Assembly (NCBI GenBank): GCA_025201765.1
Contig: MU623412.1
Coordinates: 62,001 to 126,000, forward strand
Origin: Daldinia sp. FL1419
Taxonomy: Eukaryota; Ascomycota; Sordariomycetes; Xylariales; Hypoxylaceae
Direction of reading: 5' to 3'
Length of the DNA stretch: 64,000 nucleotides
Shown here in pieces: positions 23,360 through 36,040 of the stretch; within the stretch, counting starts at the first letter, position 1; every line of letters begins with the position of its first letter. A program made the position numbers and the translations under genes. Under the pieces are notes generated by a model. It saw only the letters and a list, made by a program, of their open reading frames with translations. It did no database searches and was not told the origin of the DNA.

Positions 23360-25593
23360 AGTTAGAAATCTATGGAATTAAGAGACTAACTTGATGAAAC
23401 TGCCAGCAGCTTGTTGTGAAATCTACGTGTTTTTATTTTTTGTATTTTCTTTGGTAAACCGGGGATCTGACTTGCAGATCTATTGAAGTCGATAGAAGGA
23501 AGATAAAAGAAAGTAAAAGGTGTGGTCGAAAAAGAAGGTGTCGAAGGAAAGGTAGACGCTGAAGGAAACAGTTATGATACCGAATGGTATTGTTATGTTT
23601 TATAAAAAAAGTTGGACACAATGGATTAATCTGAAGGTATTGTGATTATGTACATCCGTCAAGGACAATAAGAAAACCCTGATGGATCAAAGCCGAAAAG
23701 ACAAGGAAAGAAACGACGGGCCAAGCGGCTCTCCAAGTTTTTAAATAGTTAGGTAGTTAGTAGTCACGAAGAGAAAGAAATGCATTGAAAGGAGTGATGC
23801 GAGAAGAGGGAAAGGTGTTGTATTTAGGGACAATCGGGAAAAAGTTGAAGGGGAACTAATCATTCATTCAGAAAGTACTTCAGAAAATAGGTACCTACAG
23901 AGAAAGGATACAAAAGTACAATGATACCTACAATCAAACAAATATATAAAATAAGTTTCGAATTAAGCAGTTGTTCTTTTTGACCAATGAATCGAGTCGG
24001 GCGCGAATGGTCTCACGCTCGAATGCTGGGACGCTGGGAACGAAGCCTGAGTTTGCCCCTCGAGTTACCCCTCGTCAGGGCTATCAGGGTCTGCAGGGAG
24101 GTACTGACGATATAGAAAAATATCCAACGGCCCAAGGGATTGGTAAACGCGTGTTCGTGACCCAGGTGAGAATCGGTTAAGCTAGATCCTTTGACAACTC
24201 TGCCAAGAGTTCACGACAAGCCTCAGGATACAACAAGATATGGTGCCATCTGGATATTTTTGCCTGCCTACTTGCATCTTTCCAAGTTACTATTCTCTCT
24301 GGAGATGTCCGTGAGTGAATATACTTCCCTCAGATAGGTTAGATCTGCAACTCTCCCGGCGCTTGACACGAATCAAGATCGTTAATGACCCACGTACTAT
24401 GATACTAGGAAACCGGCAGCTAGGAAAATGGCATGGAACCTGCAGCAAAAAGTCACCACATCCAATGATTCCGATGTAGTATATTTTCCGCTGGGCGAAT
24501 ACATCGTAAGAATTGGGTTACCACTTCAACTTCATTGGCTGTCGATTGTCCATTTTGGTTTCACATCGTTTTTAACCCAGTTACTAACGTTAGACCCCCG
24601 CCAAAACTTCCCTGTCGCTAATAAAGTTGTCAGTCATAATCTCTATAAGACATCAGACACCGTAGAAGAAAGATATGATGCGGGAATGATTTGAGAATAG
24701 CTTCAGTTTCGAGGGGTTTGAACCACGGGAGTAAATTATGAGGTATCTGACTCTCTCCTTTGTTCTTGGTTCATCATTCTCCCTGATTCATCCTTATTGG
24801 GTCTGCATTATCTCTGGGACTCTGATCTTGTCGTAAGCCACGTCGATTCAATGACTTGCTTTTGTAGTGTACCTACCTGTCATACAACGTACCTAGACAT
24901 GTGTATCTGTGCCTACTTGGAAGCTACTCAAGCTACTCAGAGAACCACGTCGTTGCAATTATTATTATCGTACTACATAGTAGAAGATAATCGTTGAGAC
25001 GAATCGGTACCGTCGCATCTTTCGAGATTGTCCCACGACGAACCTGTACCTGAATCTGATCGGCTACTAGCGAGAGATGCCATGTGGGGGATCGGTCAAT
25101 TCCATTGCTCAAAGTAGAAAATAATTTTGGTTGAGGGAAGGATCCAGAATACCTACAATGTAGTACCTAGGTTAGACCAAAGATTAAAGACTTATTAGTT
25201 ACTTGATTGGTTAGCCGTCAAAGTTCTTTGCGGTAAGCGGCCTGCACTGACCAAGCGACAGGCTCACAGCGCGTCTGCTAGGTGGGAAACCACCCCTGCC
25301 GTACGCTGTACATGCCTATCTGTGTAGTTGTACATAGTACTGGATGGTACCTAACCTAACCTAAAGTTGTGGCGCCGCCCTTTTATTTTAAGCAGCTGGC
25401 GGTTAAGACCACATTCGGATCTAAACTTTCTAATGGATTCTTTCCAAACCCGAACCTTTTCGTCCTTCCCAACTACAAAGTAACACCGTCAGACCGACAA
25501 GCCACCGACTTCGCGTTTTGTTAAGCGCTGCTCTTGCTACCCTTTAACTCGGCTATCCTACCTCTCTCCACACTACTCTCTATTTACGAAACC
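23360..25593. other. divergent intergenic region between the membrane-protein gene and the SERF gene
   Basis: This region holds promoters for both flanking genes. Short ORFs at 23433-24997 are unpatterned. A CCTAGGTT palindrome-type motif lies at about 25166. The 150 bases before 25594 are C/T-rich, as in other fungal core promoters and leaders. Confidence 0.5.
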
Positions 25594-26152
25594 ATGGCTC
25601 GCGGCAACCAGCGTGAAAAGGCGCGCGAGAAGAACCTCAAGGCCCAGGCTTCTCAGGTGAGTCGGCTCTTTTCCCGCCTGCTTACGCCTATTTCTCGATC
25701 CTACCCGCATACCTTCTACCGCAACACCCGCGATCGCGTGTCGTTAGAAATAAGAGGCTATTAAAACGGATCCGAGTCTATCAAGCGATATAGATTGGTA
25801 GTCTTTGCCCGGTTTGATATTAGCCGATGTGTATGTCGGAGATACCGAAATGGGTGGCAGCGCTGGTGATACGGTGCTCATGATATGCTGACCGTTCCGT
25901 TCCTTGCCTAGAAATCTAAGAACAGCAAGAGCGGTACTGAGATGCAGCGCGACAAGGAAGCTGTCGCCGAGATGATGCGCAAGAAGCAAGCTGCTGGTAA
26001 GAATATGATCTCTTCCTCGACCGAGAAATGCAGTCTGGCTGTCTAGATCGGCTCTCGCCGTATTATACTTGTGTGGTGGTGTTCGTAAGCTGATTCATCC
26101 TTTCTTCCTAGCCGACGCGAAGAGAGCAGCCGCCGCTGCTGGCGGAAAGTAA
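25594..26152 (+). CDS. SERF/4F5-family small protein
   Basis: Three small exons (25594-25656, 25912-25996, 26112-26152) give 62 residues. Exon 1 encodes MARGNQREKAREKNLKAQ, the hallmark of the 4F5 family. Exon 2 adds KNSKSGTEMQRDKEAVAEMM, and exon 3 a short Ala-rich end (DAKRAAAAAGGK). Intron 1 is long for this window (255 nt). The protein is highly charged and probably disordered. Animal members (SERF1, MOAG-4) bind acidic amyloid precursors and nucleic acid and change aggregation; in fungi the role is unclear. The three coding blocks are in frame and splice with GTGAGT/GTAAGA donors and CTAG acceptors. Its 3' end faces the cupredoxin-like gene about 500 bp away. Confidence 0.92.
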
Positions 26153-26661
26153 ACGGACTACCAGCATAGCGAAAGGCGTATTTTATATACCTTATTATGG
26201 GTATGGGAGGGAATGATTTTATGATACGTAGGGTGAATATCTTTTTTTCCGACGAGACGAGGTTCTAGGCGTGTACTGGCGTCTGGACTTTTTTTTAAAT
26301 TCGTTGTTCGATTAATGCGATCATCATTGATCCGTAGCCTTTCCTCGGCGTGACTGTCTTGCGAGCATCTATCACTCAGTTCACTAGGTGACACTCATAT
26401 CTCACATTTATCAAGTAGTCTTATATCACCGGTGTTGGATTAAGTATTGGTATTTTTACTTGATCTGATGACCTATTAAGTGCACCTATAATATACGATC
26501 CAGTCATATGTTTAAACAAAGAATCCCTATGCCAGGCAGTAAAAAAGAAGAAGTCTAGTCATTCAGGTAAAACCCCCAGATATACAGAACATCTCAGATC
26601 CGCAGCAACAAATTAGCCGTGGTATCAGTCGTAATTCCCCAAGACGCCGTTTCCGCGTAAC
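26153..26661. other. convergent 3' intergenic region
   Basis: This region holds the 3' ends of the SERF gene (plus) and the cupredoxin-like gene (minus). No coding sequence is supported. Confidence 0.5.
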
Positions 26662-27680
26662 TTAAACAGTCTCCATCATGCTCGCAGGGAGACCTCCTGG
26701 GTAGCCACCGAAGGCACCGATACCCTGGGCAGCGTTGACGGGGAAGCTGCCGGTGCTGCACTGGACGGCGCAGACACAAGCACCGTTCTCGATGGTACCG
26801 GTGCCCTGAGCGATACCTGAAGCCGCAGGTGCAGCAGCCTCAGTAGATGTGGCAGCGGGAGCGGCGGCAGCAGGAGCAGACTCGGTGGCGTTTCCAGTGA
26901 TAGCGCTGCCGGCTCCTGAACCGTTCTGCTGGATAGCCATAGCCTGGAACATGGCCTGGGTCTTCTCAGCACTAGGGTTGATGGAGAAAGTCATACCCTT
27001 GCCACAGTGGCCCTTCTGCTTGCAGTAGAACCCTATGTTGATGATTAGTTAAGACTCTAAAGAATGGATCTCTTTTTATACTTACATAGGGGGTCGGTAG
27101 TCATGACTTGCATGGCAACCTTGGGAGGAGGGCTGACGGTGTTGTTGGGGTTGGCTTGGAAGCCAGAGTCCATACCACCCTCCATGGCCTTGCAAGGCTC
27201 GGCAAAAGTGGATTGAGTAGCGGTGTGGTTCATGCTCATAAACTCGAAGATGACCATGTCACCGACGTTGGCCTTGACTTGGTCGGGAACGAAGACCAGG
27301 CCGGCTTCACCACCGACTTGGACTGTGTGAGTGGCCACCGCACCGGCAGCTCCCGTGGTGGTAGCACCAGCAGCGAGAGTCTCCGTTCCAATTGCCGTCG
27401 CTTCAGCGCCAGCAGTAACGGTCTGAGTTACGGTGACTTGCTCGTGGAGTGTCGTCGTCTTAGCATCGTTACCAGGGTTGGCCCAGATGACGATAACTTG
27501 AGTCGACTGTCCTAACGAAACCCCGTGCGCCAGGTTGATCGTCTCGCCAATGCCCTCGAGACCAGAGAGGTGTTCTAATTCCTGCTTGTGGCTAGTCCTC
27601 TTTTGGGGGTAGACGTTGTTAACGGCTTTAGCGATGGCCATAGGCGCAACGGCAACCGAAAGAGCTGTGGCGTACTTCAT
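26662..27680 (-). CDS. secreted cupredoxin-domain (extracellular serine-rich type) protein
   Basis: Exons 27680-27086 and 27032-26662 are joined by a 53 nt intron (donor GTAAGT, branch TTAACTAAT, acceptor CATAG), giving 321 residues. Residues 1-19 form a signal peptide (MKYATALSVAVAPMAIAKA). A Thr/Ala-rich linker precedes a plastocyanin-like domain at about residues 117-220. Potential type-1 copper ligands are all present: H152 in MSMNHTATQ, then C202, H207 and M212 in WFYCKQKGHCGKGM. The intron falls just before the C-H-M loop. The tail is Ala/Ser-rich with two late cysteines (CVCAVQC) and no obvious GPI signal. Members of this mould family are secreted or wall-associated; their redox partner is not established. 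Copper binding is inferred from the ligands only. Confidence 0.88.
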
Positions 27681-30133
27681 GTTGGCGGTTTTTTGAAGAT
27701 TTTCGGGAGGGGAAATTAAACGTTAATGTTCCTTTTCACGGGAGGTCGTTATGTATGGAGTTATTGGTATTCCTGAATGACCGTAATGAACCTGGCAATA
27801 GAATGCTTCAAAAGGCGAGGGCCTGCTCGTAATTAAGAGAATGAACAAGGACGTAAATCACACCGGTACGATGGAAAAGAAAAGAGCGTATACACAGGAC
27901 AAGTCGTCTGAAGAAGGGAGTGAAAAGAAACAACCAAGGTCTGGCCCCAGAGGGGGACCTCGTCACTTAAATCGAGCATGACGATCTACTAACCCACTGT
28001 CGGGCTTGAATTGGACCCTGAGATAGTTACCTGATAATACCTCCTTGACCAGGAGTCGCCTTCGAAACAGGGACAGGAAAAAACCTCCGTGCAGCAGCAC
28101 GCAGCACGCAGCGCGCAGCTGGGGGGTGGATGGGATGCGTACCGGGGCCAAGGGCGCCCGATCAAGACTGGAGACGCACGGCAACCGGAAGTATGCCACT
28201 TAATTGTTGACTACGACGGAGCCACAGTCGAGTATGGACTAGGGCGGCCCATGAAGAAGACGAGTTTCGCGGCTCCAAGGCTTACAAGGGCTTGGGGTAG
28301 GAGGTGGATGTGACAGAATTGTCTCGGATGGCGTTTGGACCCCTCGCTTATAAGACTAAAAGACCAGGGGAGTGCGGCCATAGCTCAACCCCTATTAGGG
28401 ACGCCAAGGCTGGGGATAGCCAATCCGAAGTTGATTTTTTTTTTCCAAATCCTTAAAAATTTCAGTATCATTCATTATACCTTCTAGTTAAATGGTATCG
28501 TAGCAAATGGTTTGAGCAATAGTTCCTACGGAGGATTCGAAGTTACGATGAGTTTTACAACAGCGATAATTCAGATATGTATTGGTTACGTCTGAAGAGA
28601 ATTTGAATCATTAATGAGTAGGTAGTTATTACTATGAGCTTTATGAGTTACATACGAAGCTGTCAGTTAGTTTAGTTAGCAATTTTAATCGATCGTTTAC
28701 CGCCTAACCTAGAATATTGGCGATATTAGTACATATTAGTACATATAGTGTATATATATACCTATATAATATGATGGCTATTGGTCTAGGCCCAGAAGCC
28801 TGCTGTCAGTACGGCTAATCCAGAGAAGCGTTTCCGTTGGTAACTTCTTTTTGAGGGATCCGTACAGCCGTATTGCGATCTGTTCTTGGCACTTATACCG
28901 AACTCTCAAGGGAACCACGTTTTATTCCTTTTATGCCGGAATCGGAATCAGAATCTTATTTCTCTTTATGTCCCTCTAATATCTTGGTACTTATGTACGT
29001 AGTAAGCCAGTTTCAACATTTCCATAGTTATCCATAAGAAATGGCGTACCAAGAACGCCCCTCTCTCCCCCCCCAAACAAAAAGAAAAGAAATCCGCACG
29101 TTTCTACGATAAAAAGGAGCCGTGCCGAGATCCTTGCTTTGCCATCCGAACTCCCCTGACGGATGAGATTGTTCCTGCTTAAGGGTCAACCTTATCGTAA
29201 CCCATATCCCAGTTGCCCAGCAGCTCCAAAATTCTCAACCTTTACTTAACTGAGCAAAGACATGAGTCTGGCCTTGTCTAAACCGAATTTGCCAATGCTT
29301 GTCATCGGCCTTATCCCTGCATTATAGCCCTCTGCACCATTCACCTTTTTTTTTGACTAGTCTCATCCTCAAATTCATCTTAAACGCTTCTCAGCTCATA
29401 GATACATAGAGTCGTACATATTAAGGAAAAGAATCCCAATAGGGCAACACTAGCGGCGACTTCTTGGTGACGGTTAGCTCGGAACCACTAGAGACTGCAA
29501 TTTGCTTCAAGGTTGCCGTTACATATTTTACTGGATAATAAATCAAAATGCTATCGGAATAAGGAAGAAAGAAAAAGATGATGGCTGGAAATATAATAAC
29601 TATAAAACTATGATTCCATATCGCTGGAGTCCTCAAATAGTAGCAATAGGGCCAAGTACGCGTAGCACTTATTGGTATCTAGTGTATTTCATGATGCCTC
29701 TATTATCAAGTGGCATCGAACGAATCGTAGACGTTGTTTCTTCCCGACGAAGCTGAAAACAAGTATTCCATGGGTAGGCTAATAACCGCAACCCAAAACA
29801 CGGAGAAATCAGGCCACGATCTTCGTCAAGAACGTAATAGTAGCCTCGAATTTGTTTCTTCGCCTTGCTCCTCCAATTAACATTTAGTAATTGGTAGTAT
29901 TATGTAGTATTACGTTGTACTATTCCTTATGGATGGGAAGTGCTGCATAATTCGTCGCATATCCGCAGAATTTAAGCTACGTTATGTGACGTTATCGTCT
30001 TCACAAGGAGCTTGTAACCGCTAACGTTCCAGATCCCTGCCTGTCAAGTAGATCTCACCAGGAATCCCATCAACGATTCTGACTAGATGCAGAATTAGAG
30101 TTATGAGATCTCTAAGCACTTTCCCATTCACTT
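27681..30133. other. 2.4 kb intergenic region
   Basis: This region holds the promoter of the cupredoxin-like gene and then DNA without a supported gene. ORFs at 27963-28313 and 29421-29756 overlap on opposite strands and lack any family pattern. AT-rich TA-repeat DNA lies near 28735-28770. Confidence 0.5.
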
Positions 30134-30914
30134 CTACTCGGATTGTTGTTGAGCTTGGCTCTGCTGGCCTTCGTAAAGGCCTGTGTAATAACCTGCATAA
30201 TACCACGACATCAACAATCTCTTAAGGCCTTCATCGCGTACTACAATAAAACTGTCAGTCTGAGCAACTTCCTTTTATCTAGAAACATCCTCTTTCTAGA
30301 ACCCTGACTGTAGCTGGGGTTAGTCCGAAGCTCACCTGAACCTAGCAGCCCTCCAGGGCCGGGACCTCCACCAAGCGGGAGGCTGTGCTGGGAACTCGAC
30401 GTTCCGCTCTCTTGTCTTCCATTCTGTGTTTCGTTAGAATCTTGGGAGATCTATGCCAAGCTTTTCTGATCATCTGGGATTCTCTCAAGGGTAGCCTTCT
30501 AGGAGGGTTGGGATTATGACTTACCGTAGTTTCGACGTCCATTTCGGAATCAGCTTCGACGGGAGGCACCTCTTCGGTTTCAATCTTGGCATCTGGAGTT
30601 GTTCTTGAATGATCTTCATGTGAGCATACGTATATACCGGACGCGATGTTATGGCTGCATGAGATTTCCGGGAATTTGGATAACGGATGCGCGTCAACTT
30701 ACCCGTCGGACTTCAAAAGGTCTTCCACGTTGCCTCCATTCTTGTGGATACTATGATATTTCTACAATATTGATTAGCAATCGGTCATCTTCGACCGGAA
30801 AAAGAAATATTGTATGCATACCTCATATTCCTTCAGCGCGTCGTTCCACGAATCTATAAGAGCTGTGTCATCCCAAATCTCTTTATGAGATAATGGTTTC
30901 TTGGAGGGGGCCAT
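30134..30914 (-). CDS. SMN (survival motor neuron) homologue
   Basis: Five short exons (30914-30822, 30761-30703, 30603-30525, 30423-30336, 30240-30134) give 141 residues. The N-terminal block EIWDDTALIDSWNDALKEYE is the Gemin2-binding helix. The C-terminal block LKRLLMSWYYAGYYTGLYEG is the YG-box that drives SMN oligomerisation. The middle is a short acidic then Gly/Pro-rich linker (LPLGGGPGPGGLLG). There is no Tudor domain, as in the short fission yeast Smn1. SMN with Gemin2 assembles the Sm ring on spliceosomal snRNAs. The exons are too short to show as long ORFs, but every junction has a canonical donor and acceptor, and the total of 426 nt is in frame. The gene is head to head with a NOP15-type gene, start codons 543 bp apart. 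Confidence 0.93.
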
Positions 30915-31456
30915 TTTGATAGACCGAAGATTCTTGTTCGATATTAAAGGTCTATAGTTGGCCAGGGATTAACCAAACTTTATCGAAAAAGTCTAGGGGC
31001 GAGATGTACGTTGTATGATGTGAAGTAGGTAGGCCTTTCTTGTAAGTTGTAGATGATCACTGATCAGATCATTGGTATAGACTTCGTGTCCAGCTAAGGC
31101 CAGATTTTGGATTTATTTAGAAAACCTTATGAGTTTAAAACAGATCCATCACCCTAGGCCTTTACGTTAATAACAACAGCTCTACCGAACAAATGCGCCG
31201 AAATGTTGTAATTGGTATTCGCCTTTCCCAGGTATTAATGCCAAAAGCTGAAAGCAACCTATTGAAGCCTCGGTGAAGGTACCAATGTAGCTTGGTACGT
31301 ACCTCTTTTTATCTAGGAAAAGTGGGGGTTATCTATTTCACCGCCAAAACCTAAACGGCAGAATTCAGGCGCAAGAAAAAAAAGTTGGAGCTTGATAAAG
31401 TTATAGTGGAAAAGCGCATCGCCATTTGGTTTAATATTATCGACAATACAAAGAAA
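30915..31456. promoter_or_regulatory. bidirectional promoter region, SMN / NOP15-type gene
   Basis: The two start codons at 30914 (minus) and 31457 (plus) face away from each other with 542 bp between. No ORF is supported inside, so this interval must hold both core promoters. No specific factor site is claimed. Confidence 0.6.
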
Positions 31457-32765
31457 ATGGCACCAGAGCTCAGGAAGAGAAAGCCCAAGGGTAGGAAAAC
31501 CATCACACCCGTCACTTCAAGATCCCATTGAGCTAATAATATTTAACAGAAGCCGCCATATCGGCTGCGAAGCCTGTTGCGAAGCCTGCTCCTAAAAAGA
31601 AGGCTGACACTCAAGCTACCAAGCGAAAAGGTCAGTACAAATGCGATTCAAATTTGATTTCTGTCAGCTTATCAGAGTATCATAGCTGCCGATGATGCGA
31701 GTCCAGTCGCGGCGAAGAAATCCAAGTCTACAAAAGACGAAAGCCAATTGAAGAAGACCAAAGCCGACCGTTCAGTCAAGACTAAGATCTCTAAATCTGT
31801 GAAAGAGAGCAAGAAAGAGGAGAGCGAGGCCAAGAGCGAAGATGAAGCACAGAAATCCTCAGACGATGAGCCCGACAATGCCCAGGCTCTTGCCAACATC
31901 GTCGATAGCGATGAGGAGGATACCGCAGCCGATACCAGTGTTCAATTCCACGAAGGGCAAGATGTAGGCGAAATCCCACAAGCGTCTAAGGAGCTACTCA
32001 AGTCCTCCAAGGCCGATGATGGAGAACGCGGTGTTGTATATGTTGGCCGCCTTCCACGTAAGTTGATTAATTAATCATGTTATAGCAATGCTAATGGCGA
32101 CAATAGATGGTTTCTACGAACACGAGATGCGATCGTATTTTTCACAATTTGGTGAAATTGAAAAGTTGAGGATGTCTAGGAACAAGAAGACAGGCGCCAG
32201 TAAGCACTTCGCCTTCATCGAATTCGCTTCCGCGCCAGTAGCAGAAATCGTTGCCAAAACCATGGATAACTATCTGCTATTTGGCCGAATCTTGAAAGTT
32301 AAGGTTGTTCCCAAGTCACAGGTTCACGATGACCTCTGGAAAGGTTCAAATAAGCGCTTCAAGAAATTACCATTGAACAAGATGGCCGGTAACCAGCTGA
32401 AGAAGCCTTTATCCGAGTCAACTTGGACACAGAAGATTACAAAGGAGGAACATAAGCGTAACCAGCGAGCGAAGAAATTACAAGGAATGGGCTACGAGTT
32501 TGAAGGTCCCAAAATTAAGTCAGTCGAGGAAGCGGCTAGTGAGCCTCTTGCGCTGGAAGGTGCTGATAGCGAGGCACCCAAAGCTATCGAAGCAGCACCT
32601 GAGGCGAACCCTGTTGAAAAAGAAACAGAGGATAACAGTGATAAGTCGCCCGAAGAAGAGCTTGCCGCGAAGGGACCTGCCAAGGCAGACAAGCAAGATG
32701 CGCCTAAATCAAACAAGAAGGGGAAGAAGACTTCGAAGGCAAAGGCGAAGAAGGTCGCCGCATAA
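31457..32765 (+). CDS. nucleolar RRM protein, Nop15/NIFK type
   Basis: Four exons (31457-31490, 31550-31630, 31686-32057, 32107-32765) give 381 residues. A Lys/Ala-rich then Ser/Asp/Glu-rich N-terminal half (nucleolar-type low complexity) precedes one RRM at about residues 153-232. Its RNP2 is GVVYVGRLP and its RNP1 is SKHFAFIEFA, with the helix FYEHEMRSYFSQFGEIEKLR between. Downstream, LLFGRILKVKVVPKSQVHDDLW and the NKRFKKLP region match the Nop15/NIFK family, which acts in pre-60S maturation around ITS2. The C-terminus is another acidic, Lys-rich tail. The third intron interrupts the RRM right after RNP2, restoring LPHGFYEHE. Yeast Nop15 is shorter; the extra length is in the low-complexity ends. 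Confidence 0.9.
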
Positions 32766-34212
32766 TGATTTCTAAGCGTATTTATACCTAGGTAGTTTGC
32801 AATAAATTTATGAGGCTTTCTGTGGAGTTAAGCGCCAACACTCTCAACAATAGAATTTTCAATGTTATGCGTGGAGACCTGCTTCTATTTTGATACTTCC
32901 CAATTCTTATACTCCGTACACACTTTTTCTACTAGATGATGATATATCTGCACATAGCGAACCCATTGTACCCGTGGATAAGCCGGGCGGACAGCGGGAT
33001 TATAAAGGGCAATTTTTGTTCTACTTCAGCTGGAATAATGAACCAGCCATTTGGACTCGATGATTGAGCAGAGCGGCTTCGATTTCAAGAAGTTCCAGCG
33101 AAGATGGTAAAATATGTGTAGAAGAAAAAATTTGTAAAATTCGAAACTTAGGATTCTTGGTAGTTACAACTATGAGAAACTTGGCCAATCAAATGGCTCG
33201 TAAAGACTGATTGGTCCGTGGTAGGACAAGCCACATTTTAATAAAAAGCCCCCAGCTAAATCCTTGGGACGGAACTTTTACGTGTACGTATTTCAACTTA
33301 CAAGTTAACTAACCTTATGATGAATCTGGGTAACTATAACATCAACCTTTTGGATCAAAATCTTATCTATGTTAACCAATGCGCCAATAGCAGTACTATT
33401 CCCATCTGACCTAATTGATAATACCAAGAGAAAGTATTAAGACCGTCTGCTAAGTCGATCTCGTATTCAAAGACAAGCCCATAGGAGGTGTGACAGACTA
33501 TTCTACTTCTGTTCTACTTCTGCGGCTCTTGGCCTATTAGACGTCACATCGAGTTGGTCTAACTGGACTCTTGTAAGTAGTGAATTTTAGACAGCCAAAA
33601 TAGAAGACAGGCCATAGCAAATATATCAAATCGTATTCAACGTTCCTAGACGGAAGTTGATAATAGTATATTCTTGCCAACAAGTATCTGTATACTTCTT
33701 ACATCTAGGTACCTATCCATAGATTTCCAAATTGTTAAGAATATGTCCCATGTCCATTTTATTTATGGCCAATTTAAACTTTGTAATTGGAGGATTAGTT
33801 ATAGAGGTAGAATTAAGAGGCTCGGTTGATAAGTCCCTGCTGTTACGCCGCTACAGCGGTCGGATACCTATGTAGTACTAGGAACTTGTCCTGTATTGCG
33901 GGACGCTAAGTCGACCTAACACCCCCAATAAACCTACTGTAATTTGATTCGCTACCTAAAATTGGAAGCACTGGACTGTAAGGTACGGGAGTGTACGTAC
34001 AGGTACCAGGGATTCGATAAACAGCAGCAACGGGGGGCTTACGTGTGGGATTGTGGACTTGTGGAATTGCAGTTAGAACGTCGCAACGTCTAAATCGATT
34101 AAACGTCTTTACGGTCTTTTAAAACGTCTCCTTCAACCACCTTTCGAGGGCTACTTGCGATTGGATTGATTTCAACCGTGTTAGACCCTAAATCTTCACG
34201 AATGATTTCATA
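32766..34212. other. intergenic region, no gene seen
   Basis: This region holds 3' DNA of the NOP15-type gene and the promoter of the golgin gene. No ORF above 60 codons occurs and no RNA gene was recognised. A CTAGGTACC motif lies at about 33706. Confidence 0.5.
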
Positions 34213-36040
34213 ATGACTCCCACAGAGCCTTCGCAGCAGTTAAATACTGGTTAGTTGTTAAATATATTTCTTGCCCAAGTATCTGCAATGTGATTATAAT
34301 AACTGACATGATGTTGCATAGGTGCTAAGAAAAAGAATAACAGAAAGAAGAAGAATGCAGCAAAATCAAAACCTCTCGAGGATGGAAGCAAAGGCCCAGA
34401 AGTAATTCAAGATGGAGAACGTCCAGACGAAGACGGTAACGAATCCGACGGCCCGGACAGTATCACAGCGGAAGTGAGCTCAATCAACTTCGAATTCAAG
34501 ATTTCTAGTCTAGCGCTAACAATATTCTTAGAGTACGTCGAAAGAATCTGCAAATGGACATGCCACGTCACCTACAACGAATGGGCACCCCGTCCACGAG
34601 CCAGCCACAGATGAAACAAACGACTCTACAGATTCCACAGACACAAGCGCTAGGTTAGACGCAATAACACAAGAGCGTGAAGCTTTAAGAGCAGAAGTAG
34701 AGCAACTGCGAAAACAACTTGAAACGATACAAGAAACGCATGCCCAAGAGACATCTCAGCTTAAATCAGACCTGGAAGAATCCGAAGCTGCGAAGGAGCA
34801 GGTCGAGGAACAATATCAAACTCTCATAGAAAGGGTCGAGAAGATCAAAGAGAACGTCGGTACCAGACTAGCGAGGGGAAAGGAAGAACTAGAAGAAGCA
34901 AATCAACGCATCGAGGAATTAGAAGCACAAAACGAGGAGCTTCAAAAGGGCACACAAACTTATGAAGAGGAGGTCGAAAAGCTCAAGACCGAATTACAAG
35001 ATGCGACAAGAGAACTATCTAGCCTCCGGAGTAGGAACAACCTTTCTCAACACAACTCGTTAAAGGAGAAGGAAGACCTAACACGGCAAATACAACACCT
35101 AAGGGAAGAAGCAGAAGCAGCTAAGGATGCGATGGGCGACTGGGAAGTATTGGCCATGGAGGAACGATCTATCAGAGAGAGTCTGTCCGAGAAAGCAGCT
35201 GCCCTCGAAGAACAACTGTCAACGCTAAGAGAAAGTTACGAGCGAATTATAAGCGAGCGGGATAGCCAGTCGCAGGCCGTGGATAGTCTTCAGAGGGCAC
35301 TTCAAGAGATCCAGGAGGCTCGTAAGAAAGAATTACGTGAGATGGTTGAGACCTCCGAGGAACAACTGCAGGCGCTCAAGAAGCTCGTTCAAGAGGCGGA
35401 CACGAGAGCAACTGAAGCTGAGAAGGTTAAAGAATCGCTGCAAAAGGAGTTGGAGCGGACCGCACCTTTCGAGAAGGAGGTAAAGGAGAAAAACCTCCTG
35501 ATCGGCAAGTTAAGACACGAGGCTATCGTCCTGAACGATCACCTGACGAAGGCTCTCCGATATCTCAAGAAGACCAAGCCTGAGGATAGCATCGATAGGT
35601 ACGTCCAACTTGCCATCGTAACCCCTATTATAATTCAGCTACTAACTTGAATCAGGCAAATTGTGACAAATCACTTTCTCCAATTCCTCGCCCTCGACCG
35701 TTCTGATCCGAAGAAGTTTCAGATCCTCCAGATCATCGCCGGCCTATTAAATTGGACGGACGAGCAGAGGGAGCAAGCAGGGCTTGCGCGGCCGGGAACT
35801 TCTACTAACAGTCTCCGCCTCCCCAGTTCCCCGTTCCATAGAACACCTAGCACACCGTCTTTGAGCGCGGACTTCTTCTCAGATACAACACCAACTTCGG
35901 CCAGCAAGGAGTCTCTTGCCGACTTATGGGCTGGATTCCTGGAGCGAAGCGTGGAAGAGGCATCGCAGCCAGGAGGATCAAGGAAGGGCAGCATGTCGAG
36001 CACAGCCGGCACGACGAGGCCGGATACTCGAGGCACTTAA
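34213..36040 (+). CDS. RUD3: Rud3-type golgin with GRAB domain
   Basis: Exons 34213-34249, 34322-34473, 34532-35598 and 35656-36040 give 546 residues. A basic N-terminus (KKKNNRKKKNAAKSK) and an acidic Ser-rich linker lead into a coiled coil from about residue 95 to 400 (for example ALRAEVEQLRKQLETIQ). The C-terminal GRAB domain follows: LIGKLRHEAIVLNDHLTKAL, then VTNHFLQFLALDRSDPKKFQ and ILQIIAGLLNWTDEQREQAG. GRAB binds the Arf1 GTPase at the cis-Golgi in yeast Rud3 and human GMAP-210. The protein should tether COPII-derived vesicles and keep Golgi structure. The fourth intron splits the GRAB domain (donor GTACGT, branch TACTAAC). The tail past the domain is Ser/Thr-rich. It is convergent with the membrane-protein gene at 36630. 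Confidence 0.93.
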
